Positions 1 to 8,244 are shown, counted from the stretch's first letter. The stretch is DNA of 62,133 nucleotides from Actinomycetota bacterium (GCA_016870395.1 VGBT01000013.1:1-62133); one strand, 5' to 3'. The notes: a model not told the origin generated them from the sequence alone. Program-made: numbers and translations.

Positions 1-2
1 CC

Positions 3-1223
3 GGCATCGAGCCCGCGGGCGTCGACGGGCTGTGGTGGGGCACCACCCGGCCGCCCTTCGCCGAGGGACCCAGCCACGCCGTACTGGCCTCCGCGCTCTC
101 GATCTCCCACCATGCCGGCGGTGCGCTCTGCGCGGGCTCGCCGCATGCCGGCGTCGAGGCGCTGCTCGCCGCGGCCGACGCGGTGGGTGCGGGCTCCGCT
201 CGCGTCGCGCTCGTCGTGGCCTCCGACGCGCTGGTGCCCGGCCTCGGCACCGCCTACGAGGCTCGCTGCGGCGCCGGCGCCGTCGCGTTCGTGCTCGCGG
301 CCGAAGGCGGCACCGCGACGATCACCGCGCGCGTCACCCGCAGCCACCCGCTTCTCGACCGCTACCGCGGCGACGGCGAGCTCGCCACCCGCGACCTCTA
401 TGACGCGCGCCTGTTCCGCGAGGAGATGTTCCTCCCCGGGGTCGCCGAGGTCGGCGAGCACCTCGCCACGCTCGAGCCCACCGCCTGGTCGTTGCCCGAC
501 CCCGACGGACGCCTCGGGAGCGTGGCCGCCAAGCGCCTCGGCGCCTCGGCGGTCACTTCCGGCGAGGTCTACGGCCGGTTGGGCGACCCGGGCGCGGCCG
601 CCCCCCTGCTCGGCGCGGCGACCGCCCTCAACAGCGCGGGCACCGTCGCCGCCGTCGCGTTCGGCGGGGGCCGGACCACCGGCATCACCATCACCGCGGA
701 CGCGCCGGTGCCGGGCGCCGCCGGGCTGCTCGCCGTGCTCGACGACGGCCGCGACGCGACCTATGCCGAGGTGCTGCGCTCCCGCGCCCAGCTCGTCGCC
801 GCGGGTGAGACGATCCCGATGGGCGTCCCCCCCGAGAGCGCCCTGTTCGCACGCGGCGCCGACGAGATGCTCCAGATGCTCGGTGGTCGGTGCGCCGACT
901 GCGGCACGATCAACACACCCCCGTCGATCCATCCGGTCTGCCTGGCGTGCGGCGGCGCGAAGCTCGAGCCGGTACCACTCGCCCATCACGGCACGGTGCA
1001 CACCTTCGTCGTCAACCAGACGATGCCCGCGCCGTTCGTGGCGCCGCTACCGATCGCGGTGATCGACCTCGACGACGGCGCCCGCATCATGCTGCAGGTC
1101 GTCGGCAACGGTAACAACCTTACGATCGGTACCGAGGTGGAGCTGGTGCTGCGCCGCTACGCCCACGAACGCGGCGTCCCGGTCTACGGGTGGAAAGCGC
1201 GAGCGATCGGGGCCTCCACATGA
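3..1223 (+). CDS. Ketosynthase-like protein with C-terminal DUF35 zinc ribbon/OB-fold domain (5' partial)
   Basis: The reading frame is open from the window edge, so the N-terminus is missing; 406 residues are visible. The first ~240 resemble the C-terminal half of a thiolase-fold enzyme (HMG-CoA synthase / 3-oxoacyl-ACP synthase III type). The last ~120 are a DUF35 module: a rubredoxin-like zinc ribbon with C297, C300, C313 and C316 (visible numbering; CADC...CLAC), then an OB fold. DUF35 proteins bind acyl-CoA and often form complexes with SCP-x-type thiolases, as ChsH2 does with Ltp2 in steroid side-chain cleavage. The stop overlaps the thiolase start (ATGA), which supports a complex. Family assignment is firm; the substrate is unknown. 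Confidence 0.8.
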   Translation, partial: GIEPAGVDGLWWGTTRPPFAEGPSHAVLASALSISHHAGGALCAGSPHAGVEALLAAADAVGAGSARVALVVASDALVPGLGTAYEARCGAGAVAFVLAAEGGTATITARVTRSHPLLDRYRGDGELATRDLYDARLFREEMFLPGVAEVGEHLATLEPTAWSLPDPDGRLGSVAAKRLGASAVTSGEVYGRLGDPGAAAPLLGAATALNSAGTVAAVAFGGGRTTGITITADAPVPGAAGLLAVLDDGRDATYAEVLRSRAQLVAAGETIPMGVPPESALFARGADEMLQMLGGRCADCGTINTPPSIHPVCLACGGAKLEPVPLAHHGTVHTFVVNQTMPAPFVAPLPIAVIDLDDGARIMLQVVGNGNNLTIGTEVELVLRRYAHERGVPVYGWKARAIGAST

Positions 1224-2395
1224 GCTGGAACAAGGTCGCGGTGGTGGGGGCCGGTCTCATCAAGATGGGCGAGCTCTTCGAGCAGTCCTACGAGGACATG
1301 GCGGCCGGCGCCTTCCGGGCCGCGGTCGCCTCCGTCGACAAGGGCTTCGACCCGCAGGCCGTGGAGGCCGCGTTCGTGGCGACCCAGCGCGGCACGCTGT
1401 GGGGTCAGGAGGGCATCGGCGGCAACACCGTTCCCTCCGCCATCGGCCTCGCGGGCATCCCCTGCACCCGCATCGAGAACGCGTGCCCGTCGGGCTCCGA
1501 CGCGTTCCGGGTGGGAGCGATGGCGGTGGCCTCGGAAGTGCACGACCTGGTGCTCGTGATCGGCGTCGAGAAGATGCGCGACAAGTCGACCGAGGAGGGT
1601 CTGCTCTCCCGTGCCGCGGCGGGCCATCCGATCCTCACCCGCGGCGAGACCGCGCCGGTGCTATTCGCACCGTTCGCGACGCGCCACATGCACGAGTTCG
1701 GCACGACCCGCGAGATGCTCGCCTCCGTCGCGGTGAAGAACCACCACAACGGCGCGCTCGACCCGTACGCGCACTTCCAGGACGAGGTGACCATCGAGCA
1801 GGTGCTCGCATCTCCTCCCGTGTGCTCGCCACTGCATCTCCTCGACTGCTGCCCCCAGACCGACGGCGCGGCCGCGGTGCTGCTGGCCCCGGCCGAGCGC
1901 GCGCACGAGTTCACTGACCGACCCGTGTTCGTGGCCGGCTTCGGCGTCGCCACCGACCATCCGTACCTCCACGAGAAAGTGAGCTTCGTGGGCCTGAAAG
2001 CCACCGTCGACGCGTCCAAGCGCGCGTACGCGATGGCGGGGATCGGCCCGGCCGACGTCGACATGTGCGAGGTGCACGACTGCTTCACGATCACCGAGAT
2101 CCTCGACGTCGAGGACCTCGGCTTCTTCGAGAAGGGCAAGGGCGGCGTGGCCTCGCTCGAGGGCGAGACGTCACTCACCGGCCGCATCCCGGTCAACACA
2201 TCGGGCGGCCTGCTCGCGAAGGGACATCCGATCGGCGCGACCGGCATCGCGCAGATCACCGAGTGCTGGTGGCAGCTGCGCGGCGACGCGGGTGAGCGCC
2301 AGGTGGCGATCCGCAACGGGTTCGCGCTCCAGCACAACGTCGGCGGCCGCGGCTCGGGCGTGAGCGTGGTCAACATCCTGACCGCCAACCCGTGA
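1220..2395 (+). CDS. Thiolase-family lipid-transfer protein (SCP-x type)
   Basis: 391 residues, start ATG at 1220 inside the previous stop; a frame-compatible start 30 nt upstream would lie within that gene and is less likely. The thiolase fold is clear: nucleophile-type Cys89 in ENACPSG and the GHPIGATG loop at 335-342 (His336). The C-terminal motif reads HNVGGRGS instead of the second catalytic Cys (CxG) of classical thiolases, as in SCP-x/Ltp lipid-transfer thiolases. These perform thiolytic or retro-aldol cleavage of CoA esters. Translational coupling to the DUF35 protein suggests a thiolase-DUF35 complex acting late in side-chain or ring degradation. The C-C bond cleaved cannot be told from sequence. 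Confidence 0.85.
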   Translation: MSWNKVAVVGAGLIKMGELFEQSYEDMAAGAFRAAVASVDKGFDPQAVEAAFVATQRGTLWGQEGIGGNTVPSAIGLAGIPCTRIENACPSGSDAFRVGAMAVASEVHDLVLVIGVEKMRDKSTEEGLLSRAAAGHPILTRGETAPVLFAPFATRHMHEFGTTREMLASVAVKNHHNGALDPYAHFQDEVTIEQVLASPPVCSPLHLLDCCPQTDGAAAVLLAPAERAHEFTDRPVFVAGFGVATDHPYLHEKVSFVGLKATVDASKRAYAMAGIGPADVDMCEVHDCFTITEILDVEDLGFFEKGKGGVASLEGETSLTGRIPVNTSGGLLAKGHPIGATGIAQITECWWQLRGDAGERQVAIRNGFALQHNVGGRGSGVSVVNILTANP

Positions 2396-2416
2396 CCCGC
2401 CCCGTGACCCGCCCAT

Positions 2417-2470
2417 CCCCGGGTTTGATCGTCGAGGAGCGAATACCGCTCCTTCGCGCACAAACCGGGG
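2417..2470 (+). repeat. Nested palindromic repeat, family 1, copy A
   Basis: 54 bp beginning 21 nt after the thiolase stop. Outer arms CCCCGGGTTTG / CAAACCGGGG enclose an inner hairpin AGGAGCG-aatac-CGCTCCT. Related copies occur at 3335, 57584 and 59276, all in the same orientation. It could act as a terminator or mRNA-end stabiliser; its recurrence suggests a REP-like element. Confidence 0.75.
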
Positions 2471-2495
2471 AGAGGACCGGGACGAGGGGGGACGA

Positions 2496-3302
2496 GTGAG
2501 CGAGCACGTCAGGGTCGAGACCGGCGGCGACGGGGTCTTGCGGATCACGCTCGACCGGCCCGAGGCGAAGCATGCGCTCACCGTCGAGATGCGCGACACC
2601 ATCGTCGACGCGCTGCGAGACGGGCGGGCCGACCCGACCGTGCGCGCGTTCCTCCTCACCGGCACCGGTGACGCGTTCTGCGCGGGGATGGACCTCTCTG
2701 CCTCGACGGTCGCCCAGGCCGGGAAGCCCGGCTTCGACCCGCGCACCACCGCCGAGGCGCTGCGCGTCGGCGTGCAGGCCTTCATCCGCGAACTGTGGGA
2801 GATGGACAAGCCGACCGTCGCCGCGGTGAACGGCACCGCGGTCGGGCCCGGCGCGCACCTCGCGCTCGCATGCGACTTCGTCCTCGTGCAGCCGGCCACC
2901 CGGTTGCTGTGGTCGTTCCACCGCTGGGGCCTCGTCGTCGACGCGGGCGGGGCGTACCTGCTCCCCCGCCTCGTCGGGCTACCCCGCGCAAAGGCGATGG
3001 TCATGCTCGGTGAGGGGGTGACCGGCGCCGACGCGGTCGCCGATGGGCTCGCCTACCGGTGCTGCGACGACGTCGACACCCTTCGGGCCGAAGCCGACGC
3101 GCTCGCGGCCCGACTCGCCGCGGGCCCCACCCGCGCGCTCGGGCTCTCGAAGCGCCTGCTCAACGCGACCTTCGAGACCGACCTCGCCGACGCGCTGGAG
3201 CTCGAGGGCGCGTACCAGAGCCTCGCGACCGCCTCGGCCGACCTCGTGGAGGGCATGGCGGCGTTCCGCGAGAAGCGCGACGCCCGCTTCGAAGGCCGCT
3301 AG
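2496..3302 (+). CDS. Enoyl-CoA hydratase/isomerase family protein
   Basis: 268 residues, GTG start at 2496 preceded by a G-rich ribosome-binding region (gaggggggac). Crotonase fold: oxyanion-hole segments FCAGMDL (61-67) and VNGTAVGPGAHLALACDF (111-128), with the VDAGGAYLLPR turn near 148-158. It would hydrate 2-enoyl-CoA, or isomerise or hydrolyse a related CoA thioester, in the cytoplasm. Separated from the thiolase gene by ~100 bp holding repeat copy A, so it may be a partly independent transcript. Crotonases vary in chemistry and the exact reaction is not assignable. Confidence in the family is high. Confidence 0.88.
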   Translation: MSEHVRVETGGDGVLRITLDRPEAKHALTVEMRDTIVDALRDGRADPTVRAFLLTGTGDAFCAGMDLSASTVAQAGKPGFDPRTTAEALRVGVQAFIRELWEMDKPTVAAVNGTAVGPGAHLALACDFVLVQPATRLLWSFHRWGLVVDAGGAYLLPRLVGLPRAKAMVMLGEGVTGADAVADGLAYRCCDDVDTLRAEADALAARLAAGPTRALGLSKRLLNATFETDLADALELEGAYQSLATASADLVEGMAAFREKRDARFEGR

Positions 3303-3334
3303 CGCCTCACCGCTCCGCTCCCGCCCACTCGTTG

Positions 3335-3386
3335 CCCAGGTTCGTGCGTTGAGGAGCGCAGAGCGCTCTTCTCGCAACAAACCCGG
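3335..3386 (+). repeat. Nested palindromic repeat, family 1, copy B
   Basis: About 52 bp, 32 nt after the enoyl-CoA hydratase stop. It shares the GTGCGT-n-GAGGAGCG ... CGCTCTTCTCGCAACAAACCCGG layout of the other copies. The outer stem is less perfect than in copies A and D; the inner hairpin is GAGGAGCG/CGCTCTTC. Confidence 0.7.
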
Positions 3387-3443
3387 AGGGCAGCTGAGGC
3401 CGGCGCTGCTCACCTGGCGCGCCTCTCGGCCCATCCGTAGTCT

Positions 3444-3459
3444 CTGACGCTCACGTCAG
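3444..3459. promoter_or_regulatory. Palindromic operator, site 1 (CTGAC-N6-GTCAG)
   Basis: CTGACGCTCACGTCAG: perfect 6-bp arms CTGACG/CGTCAG with a 4-bp centre, flanked by T and A that extend the dyad to 18 bp. It lies ~90 bp upstream of the SDR start, in the gap after the enoyl-CoA hydratase. One of ten similar sites in the window and a likely TetR-type operator for the SDR/ACAD/ACAD operon. Confidence 0.75.
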
Positions 3460-3549
3460 ATTCGAGGAGGAGGCGTAGGTGCCGAGAGGCCACGACGGTC
3501 CGAGGCCCGGCGCCGGAGCCGACCCGAGGAGGAGGAGGAGGAGGACAGC

Positions 3550-4467
3550 GTGGGGCACTTCGACGGGAAGGTCGCGATCGTCACCGGCGCCGGGCGGGGC
3601 ATCGGTCGCGCCGAGGCGCTGCTGCTCGCGTCGGAGGGCGCGGCCGTCGTGGTCAACGACCTCGGCGGCGAGACGACCGGCGAGGGGGCCGACTCCCGAC
3701 CGGCCCAGCAGGTGGTCGACGAGATCAGCGCGGCAGGCGGCAGGGCCGCCGCGAGCTATGACGACATCTCGAGCTGGGACGGCGGCCAGGCGCTGATCGC
3801 GCAGGCCGTCGACACCTTCGGTGGTCTCGACGTCTTGGTCAACAACGCCGGGATCCTGCGCGACAAGATGAGCTTCAACATGGACGAGGCCGAGTGGGAC
3901 GCGGTCATCAACGTCCACCTGAAGGGCCACTTCGTCACCAGCCGCTTCGCGGCGTCGTACTGGCGGCAGCGCTCCAAGGAGGCCGGTGCGCCCGTCGGCG
4001 CGACCATCGTCAACACCTCGAGCGAGTCGGGGCTCTACGGCAACGCCGGCCAGGTCAACTACGCCGCGGCCAAGGCCGGCATCGCGTCGATGACGATCGT
4101 GATGGCTCGGGAGCTGGAGCGGATCGGCGTTCGGGTCAACGCGATCGCGCCGGTGGCGCGCACGCGCCTCACCGAGGGCCTCGCCGGCGACCTGATGGCG
4201 CCGAAGGAAGGCGACTTCGACCGCTTCGCCCCCGAGAACCCGGCGGCGATGGCCATCTGGCTCGCCTCCCCGCTGTCCGACGGCATCACCGGGCAGGTCT
4301 TCAAGGTGGGCGGCGGCCAGGCCCAGCTCCTGCGCGGGTGGCGTCCGGTCACGGAAGCCACCGCCAGCGACGTGTGGACGCTCGCGTCGGTCGGCGCCGC
4401 GCGCGGCGCCCTCGTCGACGGCCACGACGTCGGAGTCCCGCCCTTCATGCCGCCCGTCGAGGGCTGA
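3550..4467 (+). CDS. SDR-family oxidoreductase, (3R)-hydroxyacyl-CoA dehydrogenase type
   Basis: 305 residues, GTG start at 3550 directly after a repeated GAGGAGGAGGAGGAGGA ribosome-binding tract. Rossmann motif TGAGRGIG at 12-19, NNAG at 98-101, catalytic Ser in NTSSESG (~157), Tyr171 and Lys175 (YAAAK). The ~300-residue length with an extended C-terminus and the VNDLGG signature resemble the dehydrogenase part of peroxisomal multifunctional enzyme HSD17B4, so a 3-hydroxyacyl-CoA or hydroxysteroid substrate is likely. NAD(H) preference is inferred from the acidic residue in VVVNDLGG. First gene of a three-gene operon with the two acyl-CoA dehydrogenases. Confidence 0.87.
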   Translation: MGHFDGKVAIVTGAGRGIGRAEALLLASEGAAVVVNDLGGETTGEGADSRPAQQVVDEISAAGGRAAASYDDISSWDGGQALIAQAVDTFGGLDVLVNNAGILRDKMSFNMDEAEWDAVINVHLKGHFVTSRFAASYWRQRSKEAGAPVGATIVNTSSESGLYGNAGQVNYAAAKAGIASMTIVMARELERIGVRVNAIAPVARTRLTEGLAGDLMAPKEGDFDRFAPENPAAMAIWLASPLSDGITGQVFKVGGGQAQLLRGWRPVTEATASDVWTLASVGAARGALVDGHDVGVPPFMPPVEG

Positions 4468-4469
4468 CC

Positions 4470-5642
4470 GTGCACCTCGCCTGGGGGCCCGACGAGGAGG
4501 CGTTCCGCGCCGAGCTCCTCGCGTTCCTCGACGAGCACACCCCGATGGAGGCGCGCACCCGCCGCGACTTCCAGGGCTGCGAGGACGGCGAGGTGATCCC
4601 GGCGTGGTCACGCGCCTGGCAGGCGACGCTGTTCGACCACGGCTGGATGATCCCGGGCTACCCGCCCGAGCTCGGCGGACGTGACGCGACCCCGGTGCAG
4701 ACGCTCGTGTACCTGGAGGAGATGGCTGCACGCGGCATCCCCCGCTCGATGCACTTCCCCGGCTACGCGATCGTGGCCCCGACGCTCCTCGAGCACGGGA
4801 CCGACGAGCAGCGCGCGCTCGTCCCGGCGGCCATCCGAGGCGACACCGTGTGGTGCATCGGGATGAGCGAGCCGAACGCGGGCTCCGACCTCGCCGGGCT
4901 CACCACGCGCGCCGAGCTCGACGGCGACGACTTCGTCGTCAACGGGCAGAAGGTCTGGACGTCGTACGCGACGGTCGCCGAGAAGTGCTGCTGCTACGTG
5001 CGCACGGACCCGCACGTACCGAAGCACAAGGGCATTTCGCTGCTGGTCGTCGACATGGACACGCCGGGCATCGAGGTGCGCCCGCTGCGTCACATCACCG
5101 GCGTCGCCGACTTCGCGGAGGTGTTCTTCACCGACGTGCGCGTGCCCCGCACCAACCTCGTCGGCGCGCCGAACGACGGCTGGCGCCTCACGCAGGGCTC
5201 ACTCGCGCATGAGCGCGCCGGCCTGTGGGTGGAGGGCGTCGCCCGGCTCGAACAGGCGATCACCGGGCTGATCGACCTGGCGCACCGCCGTGGAGTGGCC
5301 GGCGACCCCGTCGTGCGGCGCAAGATCGCCGAGGCGTCGTCGCGTGCCACCAGCCTGCGGGCGCTGGGCTACAAGGGCATCACGTCGTTCGCGCGGCAGG
5401 GCGCGAGCCCCGAGCACTCGTACATGAAGCTCGCGACGTCCGAGGCCGGGAAGGCCTGCTTCGAGCTCGGCATGGAGATCCAGGGCGCCTACGGATCCGT
5501 GGTCGACGAGGAGCGCGGCGAGGAGGCCGGACGCTGGGCACTCGGCTTCCTCATCAGCTTCGCCAACACGATCGCCGGCGGCACGAGCGAGATCCAGCGC
5601 AACATCATCGCCCAGCGCGTCCTCGGACTCCCGCGGAGCTGA
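4470..5642 (+). CDS. Acyl-CoA dehydrogenase (large partner)
   Basis: 390 residues from GTG 4470, 2 nt after the SDR stop. The same frame runs open far upstream through the SDR gene, but that stretch is an antisense-free shadow and not part of the protein. ACAD features: GMSEPNAGSDLAGL (FAD-binding), NGQKVWTSYA, and the C-terminal FANTIAGGTSEIQRNIIAQRVLGLPRS. It oxidises an acyl-CoA at the alpha-beta bond, passing electrons to ETF. It pairs with the smaller, more divergent ACAD immediately downstream, the arrangement of alpha2beta2 enzymes such as ChsE1-ChsE2 or FadE28-FadE29 for steroid side chains. The side-chain link is inference. Confidence 0.9.
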   Translation: MHLAWGPDEEAFRAELLAFLDEHTPMEARTRRDFQGCEDGEVIPAWSRAWQATLFDHGWMIPGYPPELGGRDATPVQTLVYLEEMAARGIPRSMHFPGYAIVAPTLLEHGTDEQRALVPAAIRGDTVWCIGMSEPNAGSDLAGLTTRAELDGDDFVVNGQKVWTSYATVAEKCCCYVRTDPHVPKHKGISLLVVDMDTPGIEVRPLRHITGVADFAEVFFTDVRVPRTNLVGAPNDGWRLTQGSLAHERAGLWVEGVARLEQAITGLIDLAHRRGVAGDPVVRRKIAEASSRATSLRALGYKGITSFARQGASPEHSYMKLATSEAGKACFELGMEIQGAYGSVVDEERGEEAGRWALGFLISFANTIAGGTSEIQRNIIAQRVLGLPRS

Positions 5643-5648
5643 GCGGCG

Positions 5649-6638
5649 ATGGACTTCACGCTCACCTCCGAACAGGAGCTGCTGCGCGACTCGGTGCGCG
5701 CGCTGCTGGCACGCGAGTGTCCGACGTCGCTGCTGCGCGCCCACATCGACGACCTCGGTGCCGGCGAACCGCTCTGGGCGCAGCTGCGCGAGTTCGCCGC
5801 GCTGGGCACAGGTGCAACCGTGGATCTCTGCCTCGTAATGGAACAGCTCGGGTACGTCGCCGCGCCGTCGCCGTTCTTCGCCATTACCTGCCTCTACGCG
5901 CCGGTCCTCGCGGCAATCGGCGAGTCCGACCTCGACGCAGTGCTCGCGGGGGAAGCCACCGGAACGGTCGCGCTGGCCGGGGCCGACGGCGCGTGGCATG
6001 CGAACGCCGAGTCGGCCAAGACCTTCGTGCCCGACGCCGCGACCGTCGACCTGGTGGCCGCGATCGACGCGAACCGCGCGGTCACCCTCCTCGCGGCTCC
6101 CCCGGTCCGGCGCATCGAGACCCTCGACACGACCCGCCAGCTCTACGACGTGGAGACCGGAGTGCCGGGCACCGCGGCAGGGGTGATCTCGCACGACGCG
6201 CTCTCCGGCGTGCTCGAGCGAGCGACCGTCGCCCTCGCCGCCGAGATGGTCGGCACGGCGCGGCGCCTGTTCGACATGTCTCTCGCCTACGCGACCAAGC
6301 GCGTGCAGTTCGGAGTGCCGATCGGCTCGTTCCAGGCGATACAGCACAAGCTCGCCGACATGAGCCTCGACGTCGAACGCGCCTGGAGCGCGGTGTACTA
6401 CGCGGCGATGACCATTGACGCGGTCGCCGACGACCGCCACCGCGCCACGCACGCTGCCAAGGCCAGCGCCGGCGAGGCGGCCACGCGGGCCGCCAAGGAC
6501 GGCGTCCAGATCCACGGCGGGATCGGCTTCACCTGGGAGCACGACCTCCAGTTCTTCATCCGGCGCGCCTACGGCGCCGAAGCCCTGCTCGGCCCCACAG
6601 GCTGGCACCACGACCGGCTCGCCGACCTGCTCATGTGA
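5649..6638 (+). CDS. Acyl-CoA dehydrogenase (small, divergent partner)
   Basis: 329 residues, ATG 6 nt after the preceding ACAD stop. It is shorter than typical ACADs (~380). The C-terminal domain is recognisable: LAYATKRVQFGVPIGSFQ, HKLADM, and IHGGIGFTWEHDLQFF, which carries the conserved FAD-contacting HGG. The N-terminal half is weakly conserved and lacks the usual SEP-AGSD FAD segment, consistent with the catalytically incomplete subunit of a heteromeric ACAD. It probably forms the complex with the gene before it. Confident family call; heteromer inferred from tandem order and size. Confidence 0.87.
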   Translation: MDFTLTSEQELLRDSVRALLARECPTSLLRAHIDDLGAGEPLWAQLREFAALGTGATVDLCLVMEQLGYVAAPSPFFAITCLYAPVLAAIGESDLDAVLAGEATGTVALAGADGAWHANAESAKTFVPDAATVDLVAAIDANRAVTLLAAPPVRRIETLDTTRQLYDVETGVPGTAAGVISHDALSGVLERATVALAAEMVGTARRLFDMSLAYATKRVQFGVPIGSFQAIQHKLADMSLDVERAWSAVYYAAMTIDAVADDRHRATHAAKASAGEAATRAAKDGVQIHGGIGFTWEHDLQFFIRRAYGAEALLGPTGWHHDRLADLLM

Positions 6639-6705
6639 GGACTTCAGGCTGCCTGGATTCCGCCCAGAATATCGGCTTATCCCTATCTACTCATCGGATC
6701 CAAGC

Positions 6706-6711
6706 TATGAT
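6706..6711 (+). promoter_or_regulatory. Extended -10 box for a probable leaderless transcript
   Basis: TATGAT at 6706-6711 in a locally AT-rich stretch (6665-6716) unlike its surroundings. Transcription would start ~7 nt downstream, at or next to the ATG at 6718, giving a leaderless mRNA as is common in actinobacteria. No Shine-Dalgarno sequence is visible before that ATG, which fits. Confidence 0.5.
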
Positions 6712-6717
6712 ATTGCC

Positions 6718-7086
6718 ATGCAGCAGCACCGCACACCCGGCCCCGAGACGCTCAGCCGCCTTTGCACCGGGCTCTTGATCCGGGACGCCCGCCGGTACTC
6801 GGGCCTCACGCAAGCCGAGCTGGCGCGCCGGCTCGGCACCACCCAGTCGGCCGTCTCGGCCTGGGAACGTGGCCACGACACGCCTCGGGTCGACACGCTC
6901 GCACGCATCCTTGCTGCCTGCGGGTTCGAGGCCGACCTCGTGCTCCGCCACCGCGACGACGTCGACCGCAGCCAGCTCGCGCTCCACCTCGCGATGCGTC
7001 CGGCCGAACGGGTCCGGATGCTGCACCGGGGCGTCGAGGCGGTCGGGCGCGCCCGACGAGCACACCCGGTGCCGATCGATGCCTGA
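6718..7086 (+). CDS. XRE-family helix-turn-helix protein (antitoxin-like)
   Basis: 122 residues. The HTH_3 domain spans ~19-75: IRDARRYSGLTQAELARRLG, TTQSAVSAWERGHDTPRVDTLARILAACG. The remaining C-terminus is basic with no recognised domain. The ATG at 6718 is chosen because the HTH follows at the usual distance and a -10 box sits 7 bp upstream. It overlaps the next gene by 8 nt, a layout typical of HTH antitoxin/nucleotidyltransferase pairs (AbiEi/AbiEii- or MNT-like), so it probably represses its own promoter. A plain transcriptional regulator is the alternative. Confidence 0.8.
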   Translation: MQQHRTPGPETLSRLCTGLLIRDARRYSGLTQAELARRLGTTQSAVSAWERGHDTPRVDTLARILAACGFEADLVLRHRDDVDRSQLALHLAMRPAERVRMLHRGVEAVGRARRAHPVPIDA

Positions 7087-7612
7087 CCTCGACCGCTTCG
7101 AGCCCGAGCTCGTGTTGCGCGCGCTCGTCGGGAACGGGGTGGCGTTCGTGGTGATCGGCGGGTACGCGGCCACGCTGCACGGTTCCCCGTCGCTGACCCT
7201 CGACGCCGACGTGTGTGCGGCGCGTGATCGGGACAACCTGGAACGCCTGGTCGCGGCGCTGCGCGAGGTACATGCCCGGATCCGGACCGACGCGTTCCCG
7301 GAAGGGGTCGCGGTGACCCTCGACGCCCGGTTCCTCGAGCAGATGAAGATGGTGAACCTCGTGACCGACGGCGGGTCCTTCGACCTGGCGTTCGAACCCG
7401 CCGGCTTCCCGGAGGGCTACGCCGGGCTCGCCCCCCACGCGGTCGGCTACGACATCGACGGGCTCGTGGTCCCCACCGCGGCGCTGGCCGACATCATCCG
7501 CTCCAAGGAGGCCGCCGACCGACCCAAGGATCGCGCGGTCCTGCCGATCCTGAAGGCCCTCCAGGACGAGATCGCGTACCGCGAGCAGTCCTCCCCCGGC
7601 GTAATGCCCTAG
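7079..7612 (+). CDS. Nucleotidyltransferase-fold protein (AbiEii/MNT-like)
   Basis: 177 residues, ATG 7079 inside the end of the HTH gene. The N-terminus has the polymerase-beta-like motif: GGYAATLHGSPSLTLDADVC gives HGS followed by D-A-D, the two metal-binding acidic residues. Downstream segments (DLAFEPAGFP, ADIIRSKEAADRPKDRAVLPIL) match the conserved lysine and aspartate region of AbiEii and 'nucleotidyl transferase AbiEii/AbiGii toxin' proteins. A toxin that modifies nucleotides or tRNA, neutralised or regulated by the HTH partner, is plausible. Similar stand-alone proteins of unknown role exist, so toxicity is not established. Confidence 0.75.
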   Translation: MPDLDRFEPELVLRALVGNGVAFVVIGGYAATLHGSPSLTLDADVCAARDRDNLERLVAALREVHARIRTDAFPEGVAVTLDARFLEQMKMVNLVTDGGSFDLAFEPAGFPEGYAGLAPHAVGYDIDGLVVPTAALADIIRSKEAADRPKDRAVLPILKALQDEIAYREQSSPGVMP

Positions 7613-7690
7613 GCAGGCGAGTCTCGAAGGTGCGTGGGTCAGCGTCGGCGCGGCCCGGGTCCGACCTCGGGTAATGGGCCGGGCCCTCCG

Positions 7691-8197
7691 ATGCGCCGAT
7701 TGGCTGCAATGGCCGCGGTTGCGGTCCTGCTGAGGGGCACGAGCTGCGCCGTGGTGTAGCGCGTCAGCCTCGCGCTCACCGGCGCGCCCGACGGTCCGAG
7801 CCGCGACCCGGCCCTCTCCGCGGACGGCGGTTCCGTGACCTTCACGTCGTCGGCGTCGAACCTCGTCGCGGGCGACACCATCGGCGTCTCCGACGTGTTC
7901 GTGCGCGCGTCGCCGTCCCCCGAGGTCGGCACGTTCAGCCCACCGACGGCCGTGCGCGCGGCGGCACAGGTGCCGTTCACCGTGTCGGGGCGCGGATTCC
8001 TGCCGGGTGCCCGCGTCGACGCCAGGCCGGGCACGACGGTCCACGTGCTGTCCGTCTCGCCGACCGAGATCGCCGGAACGCTCGACGTCGCTGCCGGCGC
8101 GGCGCTCGGCCCCCGCACGATCTCGGTGACCAACCTCGGCGGACCCGGCTTCGCCGTCGGACTCTGCCCCGACTGCCTGGCGGTCACGCAGCCCTGA
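7691..8197 (+). pseudogene. Decayed exported beta-propeller (WD40-like) protein with in-frame amber stop
   Basis: A signal-peptide-like start at ATG 7691 (MRRLAAMAAVAVLLRGTSC, lipobox-like end) runs into TAG at 7757-7759. The same frame then continues with RVSLALTGAPDGPSRD, PALSADGGSVTFTSSASNLV and GDTIGVSDVFVRA, one blade of the PD40/WD40-like repeats of TolB-type exported proteins. An Ig/IPT-like tail follows (TVSGRGFLPGARVDA ... ISVTNLGGPGFAVG). A functional homologue would carry several blades between signal peptide and tail. An internal deletion plus a stop codon is the simplest reading. The downstream part could still be translated from GTG 7835, but it would lack a secretion signal. 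Confidence 0.65.
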
Positions 8198-8208
8198 GGG
8201 ATTAGGAT

Positions 8209-8224
8209 CTGACACGAGCGTCAG
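8209..8224. promoter_or_regulatory. Palindromic operator, site 2
   Basis: CTGACACGAGCGTCAG: TGAC/GTCA arms plus outer C/G, centred ~28 bp upstream of the hyuB-like ATG at 8245. A possible -10 (TAGGAT, 8203-8208) abuts it, so binding would cover the transcription start. Confidence 0.75.
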
Positions 8225-8244
8225 GTTCGAGTCACGGGGGGCTT

